Below are positions 1 to 8,375 of a stretch of 64,000 nt of DNA, piece by piece. Below the pieces are notes generated by a model. That model was not told the origin of the DNA and did not search any database. It worked only from the letters and a program-made list of their open reading frames with translations. Each line of letters starts with the position of its first letter. Position 1 is the first letter of the stretch. A program made the position numbers and the translations under genes. The stretch comes from Actinobacillus sp. Its GTDB lineage: Bacteria; Pseudomonadota; Gammaproteobacteria; Enterobacterales; Pasteurellaceae. The DNA is taken from NCBI GenBank assembly GCA_020026115.1, contig JAHHQY010000002.1, positions 1-64,000 on the forward strand, given 5' to 3'.

Positions 1-54
1 GATTGTACCCACGTTAACGTGCGGTTTAGTACGTTCAAATTTTTCTTTAGACAT
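1..54 (-). CDS. tuf: Elongation factor Tu, N-terminal fragment (runs off window start)
   Basis: The reverse strand encodes the first 18 residues of EF-Tu (MSKEKFERTKPHVNVGTI), a near-invariant start for the GTPase that brings aminoacyl-tRNA to the ribosome. Only the N-terminus is in the window; the GTP-binding motifs lie beyond base 1. It follows four tRNA genes on the same strand in the order Thr-Tyr-Gly-Thr, as in the thrU-tyrU-glyT-thrT-tufB operon of E. coli, so this is the tufB-type copy, transcribed with the tRNAs. Confidence 0.95.
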   Translation of the reverse strand, partial: MSKEKFERTKPHVNVGTI

Positions 55-152
55 TAAGAGTCCCTCTTGATAAACACGGTTATCGGTGGTGCAAAACCAC
101 ATTAACCAAATAAAAGTTTATATAGGAAATAAAAAGGAAGGTAATCTAGGAA

Positions 153-228
153 TGGTGCTGATAGGCGGATTTGAACCGCCGACCTCACCCTTACCAAGGG
201 TGCGCTCTACCAACTGAGCTATATCAGC
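153..228 (-). tRNA. thrT: tRNA-Thr (anticodon GGT)
   Basis: A 76-base cloverleaf with encoded CCA end. The reverse strand begins GCTGATATAGCTCAGTTGG, the anticodon stem CACCC/GGGTG encloses anticodon GGT, and the T arm carries GGTTCAAATCC. It is the last tRNA before tuf. Confidence 0.97.
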
Positions 229-233
229 GTGTC

Positions 234-308
<75 letters not shown>

Positions 309-353
309 AGTCCTAAATTCATCTATCCCATCAGATCAAAACACATAAAAAAA

Positions 354-438
<85 letters not shown>

Positions 439-470
439 ACGAGATTTTTACTACTTGATACGAGAAGTAA

Positions 471-546
<76 letters not shown>

Positions 547-569
547 GTTGTCGTAAGCAAGTGCGGCGT

Positions 570-597
570 ATTATAGGGAATTTTTAAAACTGCGCAA
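570..597 (-). promoter_or_regulatory. Promoter of the tRNA-tuf operon
   Basis: On the reverse strand TTGCGC (592-597), a 16-base spacer and a perfect TATAAT (570-575) sit just upstream of the first tRNA. This is a typical strong stable-RNA promoter. Confidence 0.75.
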
Positions 598-763
598 CCC
601 CTTTTTTTAATTTTTTTTAAATTTCTTGTTCGTTAGATCATTTTTAAATCAAAATGCTATGTTTTTATGCATTTTTTATCTTTTTATCTGATTTTTTTAT
701 GGTTTCTTGTGGAATTTAAGGTATATTTCAGCCTTTCTTATTAGCTTAATTAAATTATTTATT

Positions 764-1717
764 GTGAATTTCGCGAAAAAAAATCCTATTTTGGCCGAAG
801 AATTAACGCCATTTTTAACTTTTAGCCGTCAACAATGGGCCGATTTACGTAAATCCGTGCCTTTAACCTTAACAGAAAAAGATTTACAACCTTTAATCGG
901 CTTTAATGAAGAACTTTCTTTAGATGAAGTACAAACGATTTATTTACCTTTAATTCGTTTACTTCATTACTACATCGATGAAAATATTCGTCGCCGAGCG
1001 GTTTTAAACCGTTTTTTAAGCAATTCAAAACCTAATGTTCCTTACATTATTAGTATTGCCGGCAGTGTGTCCGTAGGAAAAAGCACAACCGCACGTTTAT
1101 TACAAAGCTTACTTGCAAGTTGGCCTTGCGCTAAAAAAGTAGATTTAATTACAACAGATGGTTTCCTTTATCCTTTAAAAACTTTGCAAGAGAAAAATCT
1201 GTTAGAAAAAAAAGGCTTTCCTGTTTCTTACGATACTTCTCGCTTATTGCGCTTTTTAGCCGATATTAAATCCGGCAAACGTCATGTAAAAGCGCCGGTT
1301 TATTCGCATTTGATTTATGACATTATTCCTGATGAATTTAATGAGGTAGACCAACCTGATATCTTAATTTTGGAAGGCCTCAACGTCCTGCAAACATCGG
1401 CACAACACAGCAAATTATTTGTGTCCGATTTTGTCGATTTTTCTATTTATGTGGATGCCGATGAAAGTTTATTAAAAGAATGGTACGTTGCGCGCTTTTT
1501 AAAATTCCGCCAAAGTGCTTTTAGTAATCCTAATTCTTACTTCAAAGAATATGCCAAACTTTCCCAAGAAGAGGCCGTTGCGACAGCAGAAAAAATTTGG
1601 GATAACATCAATGGGTTAAACTTAAATCAAAATATTTTACCCACGCGCGAGCGCGCAAATTTAATTTTAACGAAAGGTGAAAATCACACCATAAAAAGCG
1701 TAAAACTAAGAAAATAA
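764..1717 (+). CDS. coaA: Pantothenate kinase (type I, CoaA)
   Basis: Phosphorylates pantothenate with ATP, the first and controlling step of coenzyme A synthesis, in the cytoplasm. The P-loop [12 protein letters not shown] and the blocks [18 protein letters not shown] and EGLNVLQ are those of the E. coli type I kinase (316 residues). The start is uncertain. The frame is open back to a TTG at 707, but no ribosome binding site stands there. The GTG at 764 gives 317 residues, closest to the family length, and a TTG at 791 would give 308. Neighbours are the tRNA-tuf operon (divergent) and infA. coaE, the last enzyme of the same pathway, is far away at 34075. Confidence 0.93.
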   Translation: MNFAKKNPILAEELTPFLTFSRQQWADLRKSVPLTLTEKDLQPLIGFNEELSLDEVQTIYLPLIRLLHYYIDENIRRRAVLNRFLSNSKPNVPYIISIAGSVSVGKSTTARLLQSLLASWPCAKKVDLITTDGFLYPLKTLQEKNLLEKKGFPVSYDTSRLLRFLADIKSGKRHVKAPVYSHLIYDIIPDEFNEVDQPDILILEGLNVLQTSAQHSKLFVSDFVDFSIYVDADESLLKEWYVARFLKFRQSAFSNPNSYFKEYAKLSQEEAVATAEKIWDNINGLNLNQNILPTRERANLILTKGENHTIKSVKLRK

Positions 1718-1758
1718 CCGAAAATTCAGGGGATTGTACGAAAAATAGATAAAAAATC

Positions 1759-1787
1759 TTTATCAATTTGCCTTTAGGGCGTATAAT
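1759..1787 (+). promoter_or_regulatory. Probable infA promoter
   Basis: A perfect -10 TATAAT (1782-1787) lies 46 bases before infA, with a weak -35 TTTATC (1759-1764) at 17-base spacing. Confidence 0.55.
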
Positions 1788-1803
1788 CTCGCCGTTTTTT
1801 TGA

Positions 1804-2052
<249 letters not shown>

Positions 2053-2063
2053 GGCGTAAAGAG

Positions 2064-2088
2064 GCACGTTTTAAACGTGCTTTTTTAT
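2064..2088 (+). terminator. infA terminator
   Basis: Hairpin GCACGT-TTTAA-ACGTGC (2064-2080) followed by TTTTTTATT, 12 bases after the infA stop. Confidence 0.85.
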
Positions 2089-2154
2089 TATTCCCCTTCC
2101 TTTTTTCATTTTCTTTGTCCCTTCATCTTTCATCCACTTATTTTTTTGAAAAAA

Positions 2155-2176
2155 AACTGTGAACTAGATCATATTT
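2155..2176 (+). promoter_or_regulatory. CRP site upstream of glpF
   Basis: TGTGA-ACTAGA-TCATA with A- and T-rich flanks matches the 22-base CRP consensus at 9 of the 10 core bases. Its centre is about 61 bases upstream of the start point expected for the promoter at 2191-2219, the class I position. Confidence 0.7.
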
Positions 2177-2190
2177 TTACATTTTGATTA

Positions 2191-2219
2191 TTGAGCAAAA
2201 AATCTCGAGTCCGTATAGT
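2191..2219 (+). promoter_or_regulatory. glpF promoter
   Basis: TTGAGC (2191-2196), 17-base spacer, TATAGT (2214-2219). The glpF ATG follows at 2260 behind an AAGGAG ribosome binding site. Confidence 0.65.
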
Positions 2220-2259
2220 GCAACGCGAAGATTCAATATCAATTACTAAGGAGTTATGT

Positions 2260-3009
2260 ATGAGTCCATTTGTTGCGGAATTAGTCAGTACCGCTTTACT
2301 GATTTTGCTCGGTAATGGCGTAGTTGCAAACTGCGTATTAAAAAATACAAAATCAGGTGGCGGAAACTGGATGGTTATCACGACCGCTTGGGCCTTCGCT
2401 GTGTTTATCGGTATCGTTGTTGCCGGACCAATTTCTGGTGCGCACATGAACCCTGCCGTAACCGTAGGTTTAGCTGTTGCAGGTTTATTCCCTTGGGAAA
2501 ATGTTGCAGGTTACATCGTTGCACAATTTATCGGTGGTATGATTGGTGCAGCACTTGTTTATCTTTTCTATATCGATCATTACAAAGCAACTCAAGAAGA
2601 AGGTTTAAAACGTGCAACTTTTGCAACTGAACCTGCTATTCGTAATTACCCTGTAAACTTCTTCAACGAAGTGGTTGGTACTTTCGTCTTACTATTCGTC
2701 TTGTTCTACATAGTCAGCGATGCAGGTCAAGCTCACTTAACCTTACAAAATGTACAAGCACCAATTGGTTTAGGCTCTTTAGGCGCATTACCAGTTGCAA
2801 TCTTAATCTGGGTTATCGGTTTAAGTTTAGGTGGTACCACAGGTTATGCAATCAACCCTGCTCGTGACTCTGCACCTCGTATCGTATTAACCTTATTAAG
2901 CGGAAAAGTCGGCGCGAAACCAGATTGGGCTTACGGTTGGGTTCCAATGATTGCCCCAATGGTCGGTGGTGTATTAGCTGCACTTGCTTACTTAGCTTTA
3001 GGCTTTTAA
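2260..3009 (+). CDS. glpF: Glycerol facilitator (aquaglyceroporin GlpF)
   Basis: Inner-membrane channel that lets glycerol diffuse into the cell. The protein has 249 residues with six hydrophobic helices and the two half-helix NPA motifs: NPAV at about 64-67 and NPARD at about 199-203. The aspartate after the second NPA is the mark of glycerol-conducting members. The ATG at 2260 is chosen because AAGGAG lies 6 bases upstream; an in-frame start at 2191 would place the promoter inside the gene. In many bacteria glpF lies next to glpK; here glpK is 25 kb away at 28183. Regulation by CRP is likely from the site at 2155. Confidence 0.95.
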   Translation: MSPFVAELVSTALLILLGNGVVANCVLKNTKSGGGNWMVITTAWAFAVFIGIVVAGPISGAHMNPAVTVGLAVAGLFPWENVAGYIVAQFIGGMIGAALVYLFYIDHYKATQEEGLKRATFATEPAIRNYPVNFFNEVVGTFVLLFVLFYIVSDAGQAHLTLQNVQAPIGLGSLGALPVAILIWVIGLSLGGTTGYAINPARDSAPRIVLTLLSGKVGAKPDWAYGWVPMIAPMVGGVLAALAYLALGF

Positions 3010-3040
3010 TTCCTTTTCATTTGTTTTTCCTATCTAACGC

Positions 3041-3072
3041 AAAATGCACTCTTATTCGAGTGCATTTTTTTT
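3041..3072 (+). terminator. glpF terminator (possibly bidirectional with nrdA)
   Basis: Stem AAAATGCACTC / GAGTGCATTTT (3041-3051, 3058-3068) followed by a T-run. The A-run on the left side would serve nrdA on the opposite strand. Confidence 0.8.
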
Positions 3073-3075
3073 GCC

Positions 3076-3112
3076 TTCGCACCGAAAATTTAAACTTTTT
3101 TTCGGTGCGAGT
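3076..3112. repeat. Inverted pair of the CTCGCACCGAAAA repeat after nrdA
   Basis: Left copy TTCGCACCGAAAA (one mismatch, 3076-3088) and right copy TTTTCGGTGCGAGT (3099-3112) form a hairpin 12 bases beyond the nrdA stop. One of about ten inverted pairs of this element in the window. Confidence 0.85.
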
Positions 3113-3124
3113 TCCGTTTTCGTT

Positions 3125-5395
3125 TTAGATTTTACAAGCTCCGCCTGCACAACCATCATCTAAATCGGTTTGCTCATCTTCAGCGCCATCACGCGTATTT
3201 TGGTAATACAAGGTTTTTAGCCCATATTTATAAGCAATTAACAAATCATTTAATAATTGCTTCATCGGTACTTTTTCCCCTGGGAAACGTTTTGGATCGT
3301 AATTGGTGTTCGCTGAAATAGCTTGGTCAACAAACTTTTGCATAATCCCCACTAAATGCAAATACCCTTCGTTATTAGGTAAATCCCAAAGTAATTCATA
3401 AGCATCTGCCAATTTTTCGTACTCAGGAACAACTTGTTTTAAAATACCATCTTTTGAAGCTTTAACACTTACATGACCGCGAGGTGGTTCAATACCATTG
3501 GTTGCGTTAGAAATTTGCGAGGACGTTTCCGATGGCATTAAGGCCGTTAAGGTTGAATTACGCAAGCCATATTGCAAAATCTGCACGCGTAAGGTTTGCC
3601 AATCATAATGCAAGGGTTCTTGAGTTAATTCATCTACCGATTTTTTATAGGTATCTATTGGTAAAATACCTTGCGCATAAGTTGTTTCATTAAAGAGCGC
3701 GCAAGCACCTTGTTCTTTGGCTAAATTCATTGAGGCTTTCAATAAATAATATTGAATAGCTTCAAAGGTTTTATGGGTTAAATTATTTGCACTGCCGTCA
3801 GAGTAACGCACGCCATTTTTCGCTAAATAATAAGCAAAGTTAATCACCCCAATACCTAATGGACGGCGCAATAATGCACTACGCTTAGCCGCTTTCACGG
3901 GGTAATCTTGATAATCTAATAAAGCATCTAATGCGCGTACAACTAAATCGGCTAATTCTTCTAGCTCATCTAAATTTTCTAATGCACCTAAGTTAAATGC
4001 CGATAAAGTACAAAGAGCAATTTCGCCATTTTCATCATACAAATGTTGTAATGGTTTCGTTGGCAAGGCAATTTCTAAACATAAATTAGACTGACGCACT
4101 GGCGCTAAATTAGGATTAAACGGTGAGTGAGTATTGCAATGATCTACGTTTTGAATATAAATGCGTCCTGTGGAAGCACGCTCTTGCATCAATAAAGAAA
4201 ATAAATCTACGGCTTTGACTTTACGCTTGCGAATGTTTGGATCTTGCTCGTATTTGCAGTAAAGTTCGGCGAATTTATCTTGATCTGCAAAGAATGCGTC
4301 ATAAAGCCCTGGTACATCAGAAGGGCTAAATAAGGTTATTTCAGCGCCTTGAATTAAGCGTTGATACATTAATTTATTTAATTGCACCCCATAATCCATA
4401 TGACGTACGCGGTTATCTTCTACACCACGATTATTTTTAAGCACTAATAAGCTTTCAACTTCTAAATGCCAAAATGGATAATATAAGGTTGCAGCACCAC
4501 CACGCACGCCACCTTGTGAACAAGATTTTACTGCGCTTTGGAAATGTTTATAAAAAGGAATACAGCCGGTATGGAAGGCTTCCCCACCTCGAATTTGGCT
4601 ACCGAGGGCGCGAATTGCCCCAGCGTTAATACCAATACCTGCACGTTGAGAAACATATTTCACAATCGCGGAAGCCGTTGCGTTAATAGAGTCTAAACTG
4701 TCATCACATTCAATTAAAACACATGAGCTAAATTGACGCGTTGGGGTTCGTACGCCAGACATAATCGGCGTTGGTAAGGAAATTTTAAAAGTAGACACCG
4801 CATTATAAAAACGGCAAATATAATCTAAACGTTGTTCTTTAGGATAATGAGAAAATAAACTTGCTGCCACTAAAATATATAAAAATTGTGCCGATTCATA
4901 AATTTCGCCCGATACACGATTTTGTACTAAATATTTGCCTTCAAATTGTTTTACTGCCGCATAGGAAAACGTCATATCACGGTTGTGATCTAAAAAGCTA
5001 TCCATTTGCGCCCATTCTTCTTGGCTATAATCTTGCAATAAGCTGGCATCATATTTACCCATTGCCACTAATTTTTGCACATGCTCATATAATTTCGGCG
5101 GTTCAAATTGACCGAATGCTTTTTTGCGCAAATGGAACATGGCAAGACGTGCGGCTAAATATTGATAATCTGGCGTTTCTTTACTGATTAAATCTGCTGC
5201 AGCCTTAATAATGGTTTCATGAATATCTGAGGTTTTAATCCCTTCATAAAATTGAATATGTGAGCGTAACTCTACTTGTGAAACAGAAACATTTTCCAAT
5301 CCTTCTGCTGCCCATGTGATAACGCGATGGATTTTATCAAGGTTAATTTGCTCTTGAGTGCCATCTCGCTTTGTTACCATTAATGCTTTATTCAT
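3125..5395 (-). CDS. nrdA: Ribonucleoside-diphosphate reductase class Ia, alpha subunit
   Basis: Large subunit of aerobic ribonucleotide reductase, which converts NDPs to dNDPs using a tyrosyl radical supplied by NrdB. The 756-residue protein (E. coli 761) has an N-terminal ATP-cone and the catalytic residues: the cysteine in FSSCVL, the N-C-E triad in NLCLEI, the cysteine in ALCTLSAFN, the tyrosine pair in TLYYQNTRDG, and the C-terminal redox pair in GCAGGACKI. The start is set at MNKALMVTKRDG (ATG at 5393-5395), since the upstream extension is not conserved. No nrdB follows: the next gene downstream is the convergent glpF, so the beta subunit must be encoded elsewhere. Confidence 0.96.
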   Translation of the reverse strand: MNKALMVTKRDGTQEQINLDKIHRVITWAAEGLENVSVSQVELRSHIQFYEGIKTSDIHETIIKAAADLISKETPDYQYLAARLAMFHLRKKAFGQFEPPKLYEHVQKLVAMGKYDASLLQDYSQEEWAQMDSFLDHNRDMTFSYAAVKQFEGKYLVQNRVSGEIYESAQFLYILVAASLFSHYPKEQRLDYICRFYNAVSTFKISLPTPIMSGVRTPTRQFSSCVLIECDDSLDSINATASAIVKYVSQRAGIGINAGAIRALGSQIRGGEAFHTGCIPFYKHFQSAVKSCSQGGVRGGAATLYYPFWHLEVESLLVLKNNRGVEDNRVRHMDYGVQLNKLMYQRLIQGAEITLFSPSDVPGLYDAFFADQDKFAELYCKYEQDPNIRKRKVKAVDLFSLLMQERASTGRIYIQNVDHCNTHSPFNPNLAPVRQSNLCLEIALPTKPLQHLYDENGEIALCTLSAFNLGALENLDELEELADLVVRALDALLDYQDYPVKAAKRSALLRRPLGIGVINFAYYLAKNGVRYSDGSANNLTHKTFEAIQYYLLKASMNLAKEQGACALFNETTYAQGILPIDTYKKSVDELTQEPLHYDWQTLRVQILQYGLRNSTLTALMPSETSSQISNATNGIEPPRGHVSVKASKDGILKQVVPEYEKLADAYELLWDLPNNEGYLHLVGIMQKFVDQAISANTNYDPKRFPGEKVPMKQLLNDLLIAYKYGLKTLYYQNTRDGAEDEQTDLDDGCAGGACKI

Positions 5396-5555
5396 AATTA
5401 TTCCCGTTAATTTAATTTGCGCTAAAAACAAAATACCCCTAAATAGGGGGTAATGTTGGATTAGAATAATCGCAAGCACTTTAAACTGCAAATAATATAT
5501 TTCTATAGCTCTAATTGACAGTTTCTAACTCTTTAAAAATTCATTGAATTTTTTT

Positions 5556-5569
5556 ACTCGCGCCGAAAA
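5556..5569 (+). repeat. Single copy of the ACTCGCGCCGAAAA repeat
   Basis: Exact 14-base match in the nrdA upstream region, with no inverted partner. Confidence 0.9.
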
Positions 5570-5664
5570 AATAGCGCACAAAAAATTTTTCTTACTACAA
5601 GGAATTTTTTGCTCGCCAGTTTGTAGATTTAATAAAAAACTTATGCTTGAACTCTTTTTGAGCA

Positions 5665-5695
5665 TAAAAAAAAACGCCACATTAAGTGGCGTTTT
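5665..5695 (-). terminator. dld terminator
   Basis: Reverse-strand hairpin AAAACGCCAC-ATTAA-GTGGCGTTTT (5671-5695), 10 bases after the dld stop, followed by a U-run (the A-run at 5666-5674). Confidence 0.9.
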
Positions 5696-5704
5696 AGGGA
5701 AAGT

Positions 5705-7396
5705 TTATTTCCAGTTTTTATTTTTTGAGGTGTGACCAAGACCTGGGTTAAAGCCATTGGTTGGGTCAAGTTTGAAGTAGAAATTTTTCAAATCCGGTTT
5801 CGCTTCATACAAATGCCCAACATTATGTTCAGCTGGGTATTGTGCACCGCGCGTATCAAGTAATTTCAACATTTCTGCTTCTAATTTATGCCCGTCTACA
5901 CCAGGTTTTAAGATGTAATCTTGGTGGAAAACGTGACACATAAAGTGGCCATAATAAATTTTATGCGTAATTTTATCCGCAATTTCTGGTGGTAATTTTT
6001 CAAACCATTCTTTGTCATTACGGCGTAAAGCAATGTCTAAGGCTAATAATTCACCCACTTCTTTTTCGTGTACATTGTGGTAACGAATCGCAGCGGAAGC
6101 CACCGCAAAACGATGTAACATCGCCGCTTGCGCTTCTTCCCCATTACATTCAAAGAAACCGCCCTTTTCGCCATGAGCAAAATAATTGCCTAAAAACTCG
6201 CGAGTTTGGCCAATTAAATCACCGCCCACTTTTAAAATAAGATGATGATCGTATTTTTCATGGAAATCTTCCATTTTCGCTGGCAACTGATTTGGAATAA
6301 ATTTTGACATACTTTGCAATAACGTATCGCTAAAGTGATTTGGCAAGAAACCTAATTTATGCGCAATGCGATCTGCTTTCGCTTTTAATGCAAACAATTT
6401 TGGCAACCATTTTGTTCCCATTTTTTTGATGACCCAGAAGGTATCTTTACCATATACTGTGGCTAAATCATAAGCATCGCGATGAATGTATTCACCTGAA
6501 ATCGGCAGGCTTTCAAATTCGGTTAACATCGCACGGCGTACATCGCTTAGTGCATCAATATCATTTGTACCAATATAGAAAACAGCGGTTTCTTTATCCA
6601 TTGGGAACGTATCTAAACGTACGGCAAATACGGCTAATTTCCCAGCACATCCTGAGGCTTCGTAATGACGTTTAGGGTCGGCGTTAAAACGAGCTGGCGT
6701 GTTCGCATCTACTTCTCGTACATGGTCGCAGTAAGAATGGTCGGAACCTTGCCCGCAATCATGTTCTATATCTTGAATGTCGTAATTTTGTTTTTCTAAA
6801 TTCGTTAAAATTTCTTCTGGCGTATGACCTAATTTAATGCCTAAATGGTTGACTAACTCTAATTTGCCTTCTTGGTTAATTTGCGCAAATAATGCCATTT
6901 GGGTGTAAGCAGGGCCACGTTGTACCAAAGCACCGCCTGAGTTATTACATACCCCACCGACAACGGAAGCGCCAATACAAGAAGAACCGATAACAGAATG
7001 TGGTTCGCGTTTTAATGGGCGTAATAAATCTTCTAATTCATATAATGTTGCCCCAGCTAAACAAACGGCTTGAGTATTTTTTTCAATCAGCTGAATGCCA
7101 TCCATTAACAATGTATTGATAATCACGATATCGCGATCGTAATCGTTGCCATCTGGTGTGGAACCACCGGTTAAGCCTGTATTCGCAGATTGTGAAATCA
7201 CGATAACATCGGCTTCAACACAAGCCTCTAATACTTGCCAATATGCTAATAATGTATTTGGTTTTACCACCGCGATTGCGTTACCTTCACCAAAACGATA
7301 GCCTTTACGGTAAAAAGCGGTTTTGCTTGGATCCGTAATAACTTGCGTTTTCCCTGCAATATCGATGAGTTTAGAAATTAATTGTGGGTTTGCCAT
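5705..7396 (-). CDS. dld: Quinone-dependent D-lactate dehydrogenase (Dld)
   Basis: FAD-containing peripheral membrane enzyme that oxidises D-lactate to pyruvate and passes electrons to quinone. At 563 residues it matches the E. coli enzyme (571) along its length: the FAD-binding PCMH domain with ANTGLTGGSTP and HSVIGSSCIGASVVGG-CNNSGG, then the Dld membrane-binding and C-terminal domains ending NPGLGHTSKNKNWK. The ribosome binding site AAGGAAAA precedes the ATG. A CRP-like box about 110 bases upstream (7499-7520) suggests catabolite control. Pasteurellaceae use lactate as an important respiratory substrate. Confidence 0.96.
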   Translation of the reverse strand: MANPQLISKLIDIAGKTQVITDPSKTAFYRKGYRFGEGNAIAVVKPNTLLAYWQVLEACVEADVIVISQSANTGLTGGSTPDGNDYDRDIVIINTLLMDGIQLIEKNTQAVCLAGATLYELEDLLRPLKREPHSVIGSSCIGASVVGGVCNNSGGALVQRGPAYTQMALFAQINQEGKLELVNHLGIKLGHTPEEILTNLEKQNYDIQDIEHDCGQGSDHSYCDHVREVDANTPARFNADPKRHYEASGCAGKLAVFAVRLDTFPMDKETAVFYIGTNDIDALSDVRRAMLTEFESLPISGEYIHRDAYDLATVYGKDTFWVIKKMGTKWLPKLFALKAKADRIAHKLGFLPNHFSDTLLQSMSKFIPNQLPAKMEDFHEKYDHHLILKVGGDLIGQTREFLGNYFAHGEKGGFFECNGEEAQAAMLHRFAVASAAIRYHNVHEKEVGELLALDIALRRNDKEWFEKLPPEIADKITHKIYYGHFMCHVFHQDYILKPGVDGHKLEAEMLKLLDTRGAQYPAEHNVGHLYEAKPDLKNFYFKLDPTNGFNPGLGHTSKNKNWK

Positions 7397-7498
7397 TGAT
7401 TTTTCCTTTTTATAAATTTGTTAAAAATAAGTTATCATTTAATAACAAATCAAGAATGTTGTCTATTAAATCAAAAATTTCCTACTAATTTTTTTTAA

Positions 7499-7520
7499 TT
7501 TTGCGACATATATCACAAAA
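7499..7520 (-). promoter_or_regulatory. Probable CRP site upstream of dld
   Basis: On the gene strand TGTGA-TATATG-TCGCA (7502-7517). One half is the classical TGTGA; the other carries the TCGCA half typical of CRP-S sites, so it is a hybrid. It overlaps the U-tract of the upstream gene's terminator. Confidence 0.5.
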
Positions 7521-7540
7521 AAAAATCGCCTTTCGGCGAT
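7516..7540 (-). terminator. Terminator downstream of the secreted-protein gene
   Basis: Hairpin ATCGCC-TTTC-GGCGAT (7525-7540) with a U-run on the reverse strand (A-run 7516-7524). It is about 100 bases beyond the stop at 7642. Confidence 0.7.
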
Positions 7541-7598
7541 GAGGAATTTCACTCTTAAAAGAATTTTTGCTGACTAAAAATGCGGATAAAAAATTTAT

Positions 7599-7633
7599 CT
7601 CGCACCGAAATTTTTCTTTTTTTTCGGCGCGAG
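7599..7633. repeat. Inverted pair of the CTCGC(A/G)CCGAAA repeat
   Basis: CTCGCACCGAAA (7599-7610) and TTTTCGGCGCGAG (7621-7633) form a hairpin 8 bases after the stop of the gene at 7642. One arm is the A dialect and the other the G dialect, so the stem has one mismatched or wobble pair. Confidence 0.88.
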
Positions 7634-7641
7634 TCTTCTTT

Positions 7642-8238
7642 TTATTTTTCTCCAGCTAAAATATCTAAGATTTTTTGACGATATAAGGTGATGTTATCGG
7701 CTTGAGTTTCTGTAATTTTTCCTGCTTCAAGTAATTCTTGCGTCGCATCTTTAATTTCCATTAAAGCCGATTCTACTTTGTCCACTGGTGTTGCAAAAGT
7801 CATTTCATTTTCAACCGCACCACTCGCTGAGCTTCCTTGGTAAGCGGTATTTTGTGCATGGCTTGCTGGCGTTTCAGAAGCATCTGATATGGTTTTTCCT
7901 AATAAATACCCCGCTGCCGCACCCGCTGCACCAGTTAATAAATGAGATTTCATATTAGAAGAATCAGGCTTTTTCGCACTACTTGTTGTTTTAGCTGAAG
8001 AAAAAGTCGCATCTTTTTGCGTGTTATTAAATTGGTTTGAGCGCGTATTTGTTTTTGATGATTGCGTCTTTTTGCTTCCATAAGTATTTCTTTTCACAGG
8101 ATAAGAAGCCACTCGTTTGTAGCTACTGCTGTGACTTGAACGATATCCGCCAGAACGTTTAGCCACCGCTTCTGTTGGTAACACACATAATGAAGAGATA
8201 ATTAATGTGGTTAATAAAGTTTTTCCAAATGTTTTCAT
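7642..8238 (-). CDS. Secreted or periplasmic Ser-rich protein with glycine zipper, function unknown
   Basis: I do not recognise this gene. The 198-residue product starts MKTFGKTLLTTLIISS, a signal peptide probably cleaved after PTEAVA (residue 26). A long Ser/Thr/Lys/Asn-rich, low-complexity, basic region follows (27-105). Then comes a glycine/alanine-zipper segment LLTGAAGAAAGYLLGKTISD that could insert in a membrane. The C-terminal 40 residues, with EIKDATQELLEAGKITETQA and an amphipathic helix, resemble a SHOCT-like oligomerisation domain. ATG 8236-8238 is preferred over an upstream ATG because AAGGAAAA stands 6 bases before it and the signal peptide begins there. It lies between the rpoC terminator and dld, apparently as a single gene. 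Confidence 0.75.
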   Translation of the reverse strand: MKTFGKTLLTTLIISSLCVLPTEAVAKRSGGYRSSHSSSYKRVASYPVKRNTYGSKKTQSSKTNTRSNQFNNTQKDATFSSAKTTSSAKKPDSSNMKSHLLTGAAGAAAGYLLGKTISDASETPASHAQNTAYQGSSASGAVENEMTFATPVDKVESALMEIKDATQELLEAGKITETQADNITLYRQKILDILAGEK

Positions 8239-8323
8239 AATTTTCCTTAATGATAGAAAGTCGAGGATTGCAAAAAAATCAGCCACTAATTTTATGCTGA
8301 TTTTCATCATTTCTTCAACCTTT

Positions 8324-8358
8324 ATACAAAAAAAACCCCTTTCAAGGAAAGGGGTTTT
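8324..8358 (-). terminator. Terminator of the rplJL-rpoBC operon
   Basis: Perfect stem AAAACCCCTTTC-aag-GAAAGGGGTTTT (8332-8358), 17 bases after the rpoC stop, with a U-run on the reverse strand. Confidence 0.92.
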
Positions 8359-8375
8359 CGCTATGAGTGAAAAAA

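Larger units (their letters stand above)
5396..5704. other. Intergenic region nrdA-dld
   Basis: This 309-base stretch holds no convincing gene. It contains a short perfect hairpin, TACCCCTA-AA-TAGGGGGTA (5434-5452), in the nrdA leader, one copy of the ACTCGCGCCGAAAA repeat (5556-5569), and the dld terminator (5641-5695). I saw no clear NrdR box. A 63-codon open frame on the plus strand is AT-rich, runs through the repeat and terminator, and is not believed. Confidence 0.6.

Noticed and set aside
559..568. AAGTGCGGC near the tRNA-tuf promoter as a Haemophilus uptake signal
   Set aside because: One mismatch and part of the promoter discriminator region; it may be chance or a relic. The same applies to ACCGCACTC at 16804.
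2925..3128. A small open frame overlapping the end of glpF
   Set aside because: It crosses the glpF terminator and the repeat hairpin in another frame.
5544..5735. A 63-codon plus-strand frame after nrdA
   Set aside because: It is AT-rich, spans the repeat and the dld terminator, runs into dld, and shows no conserved features.
7525..7540. ATCGCCTTTCGGCGAT considered as a copy of the dispersed repeat
   Set aside because: It contains TTTCGGCG but not the CGAG end; it is an ordinary terminator hairpin.
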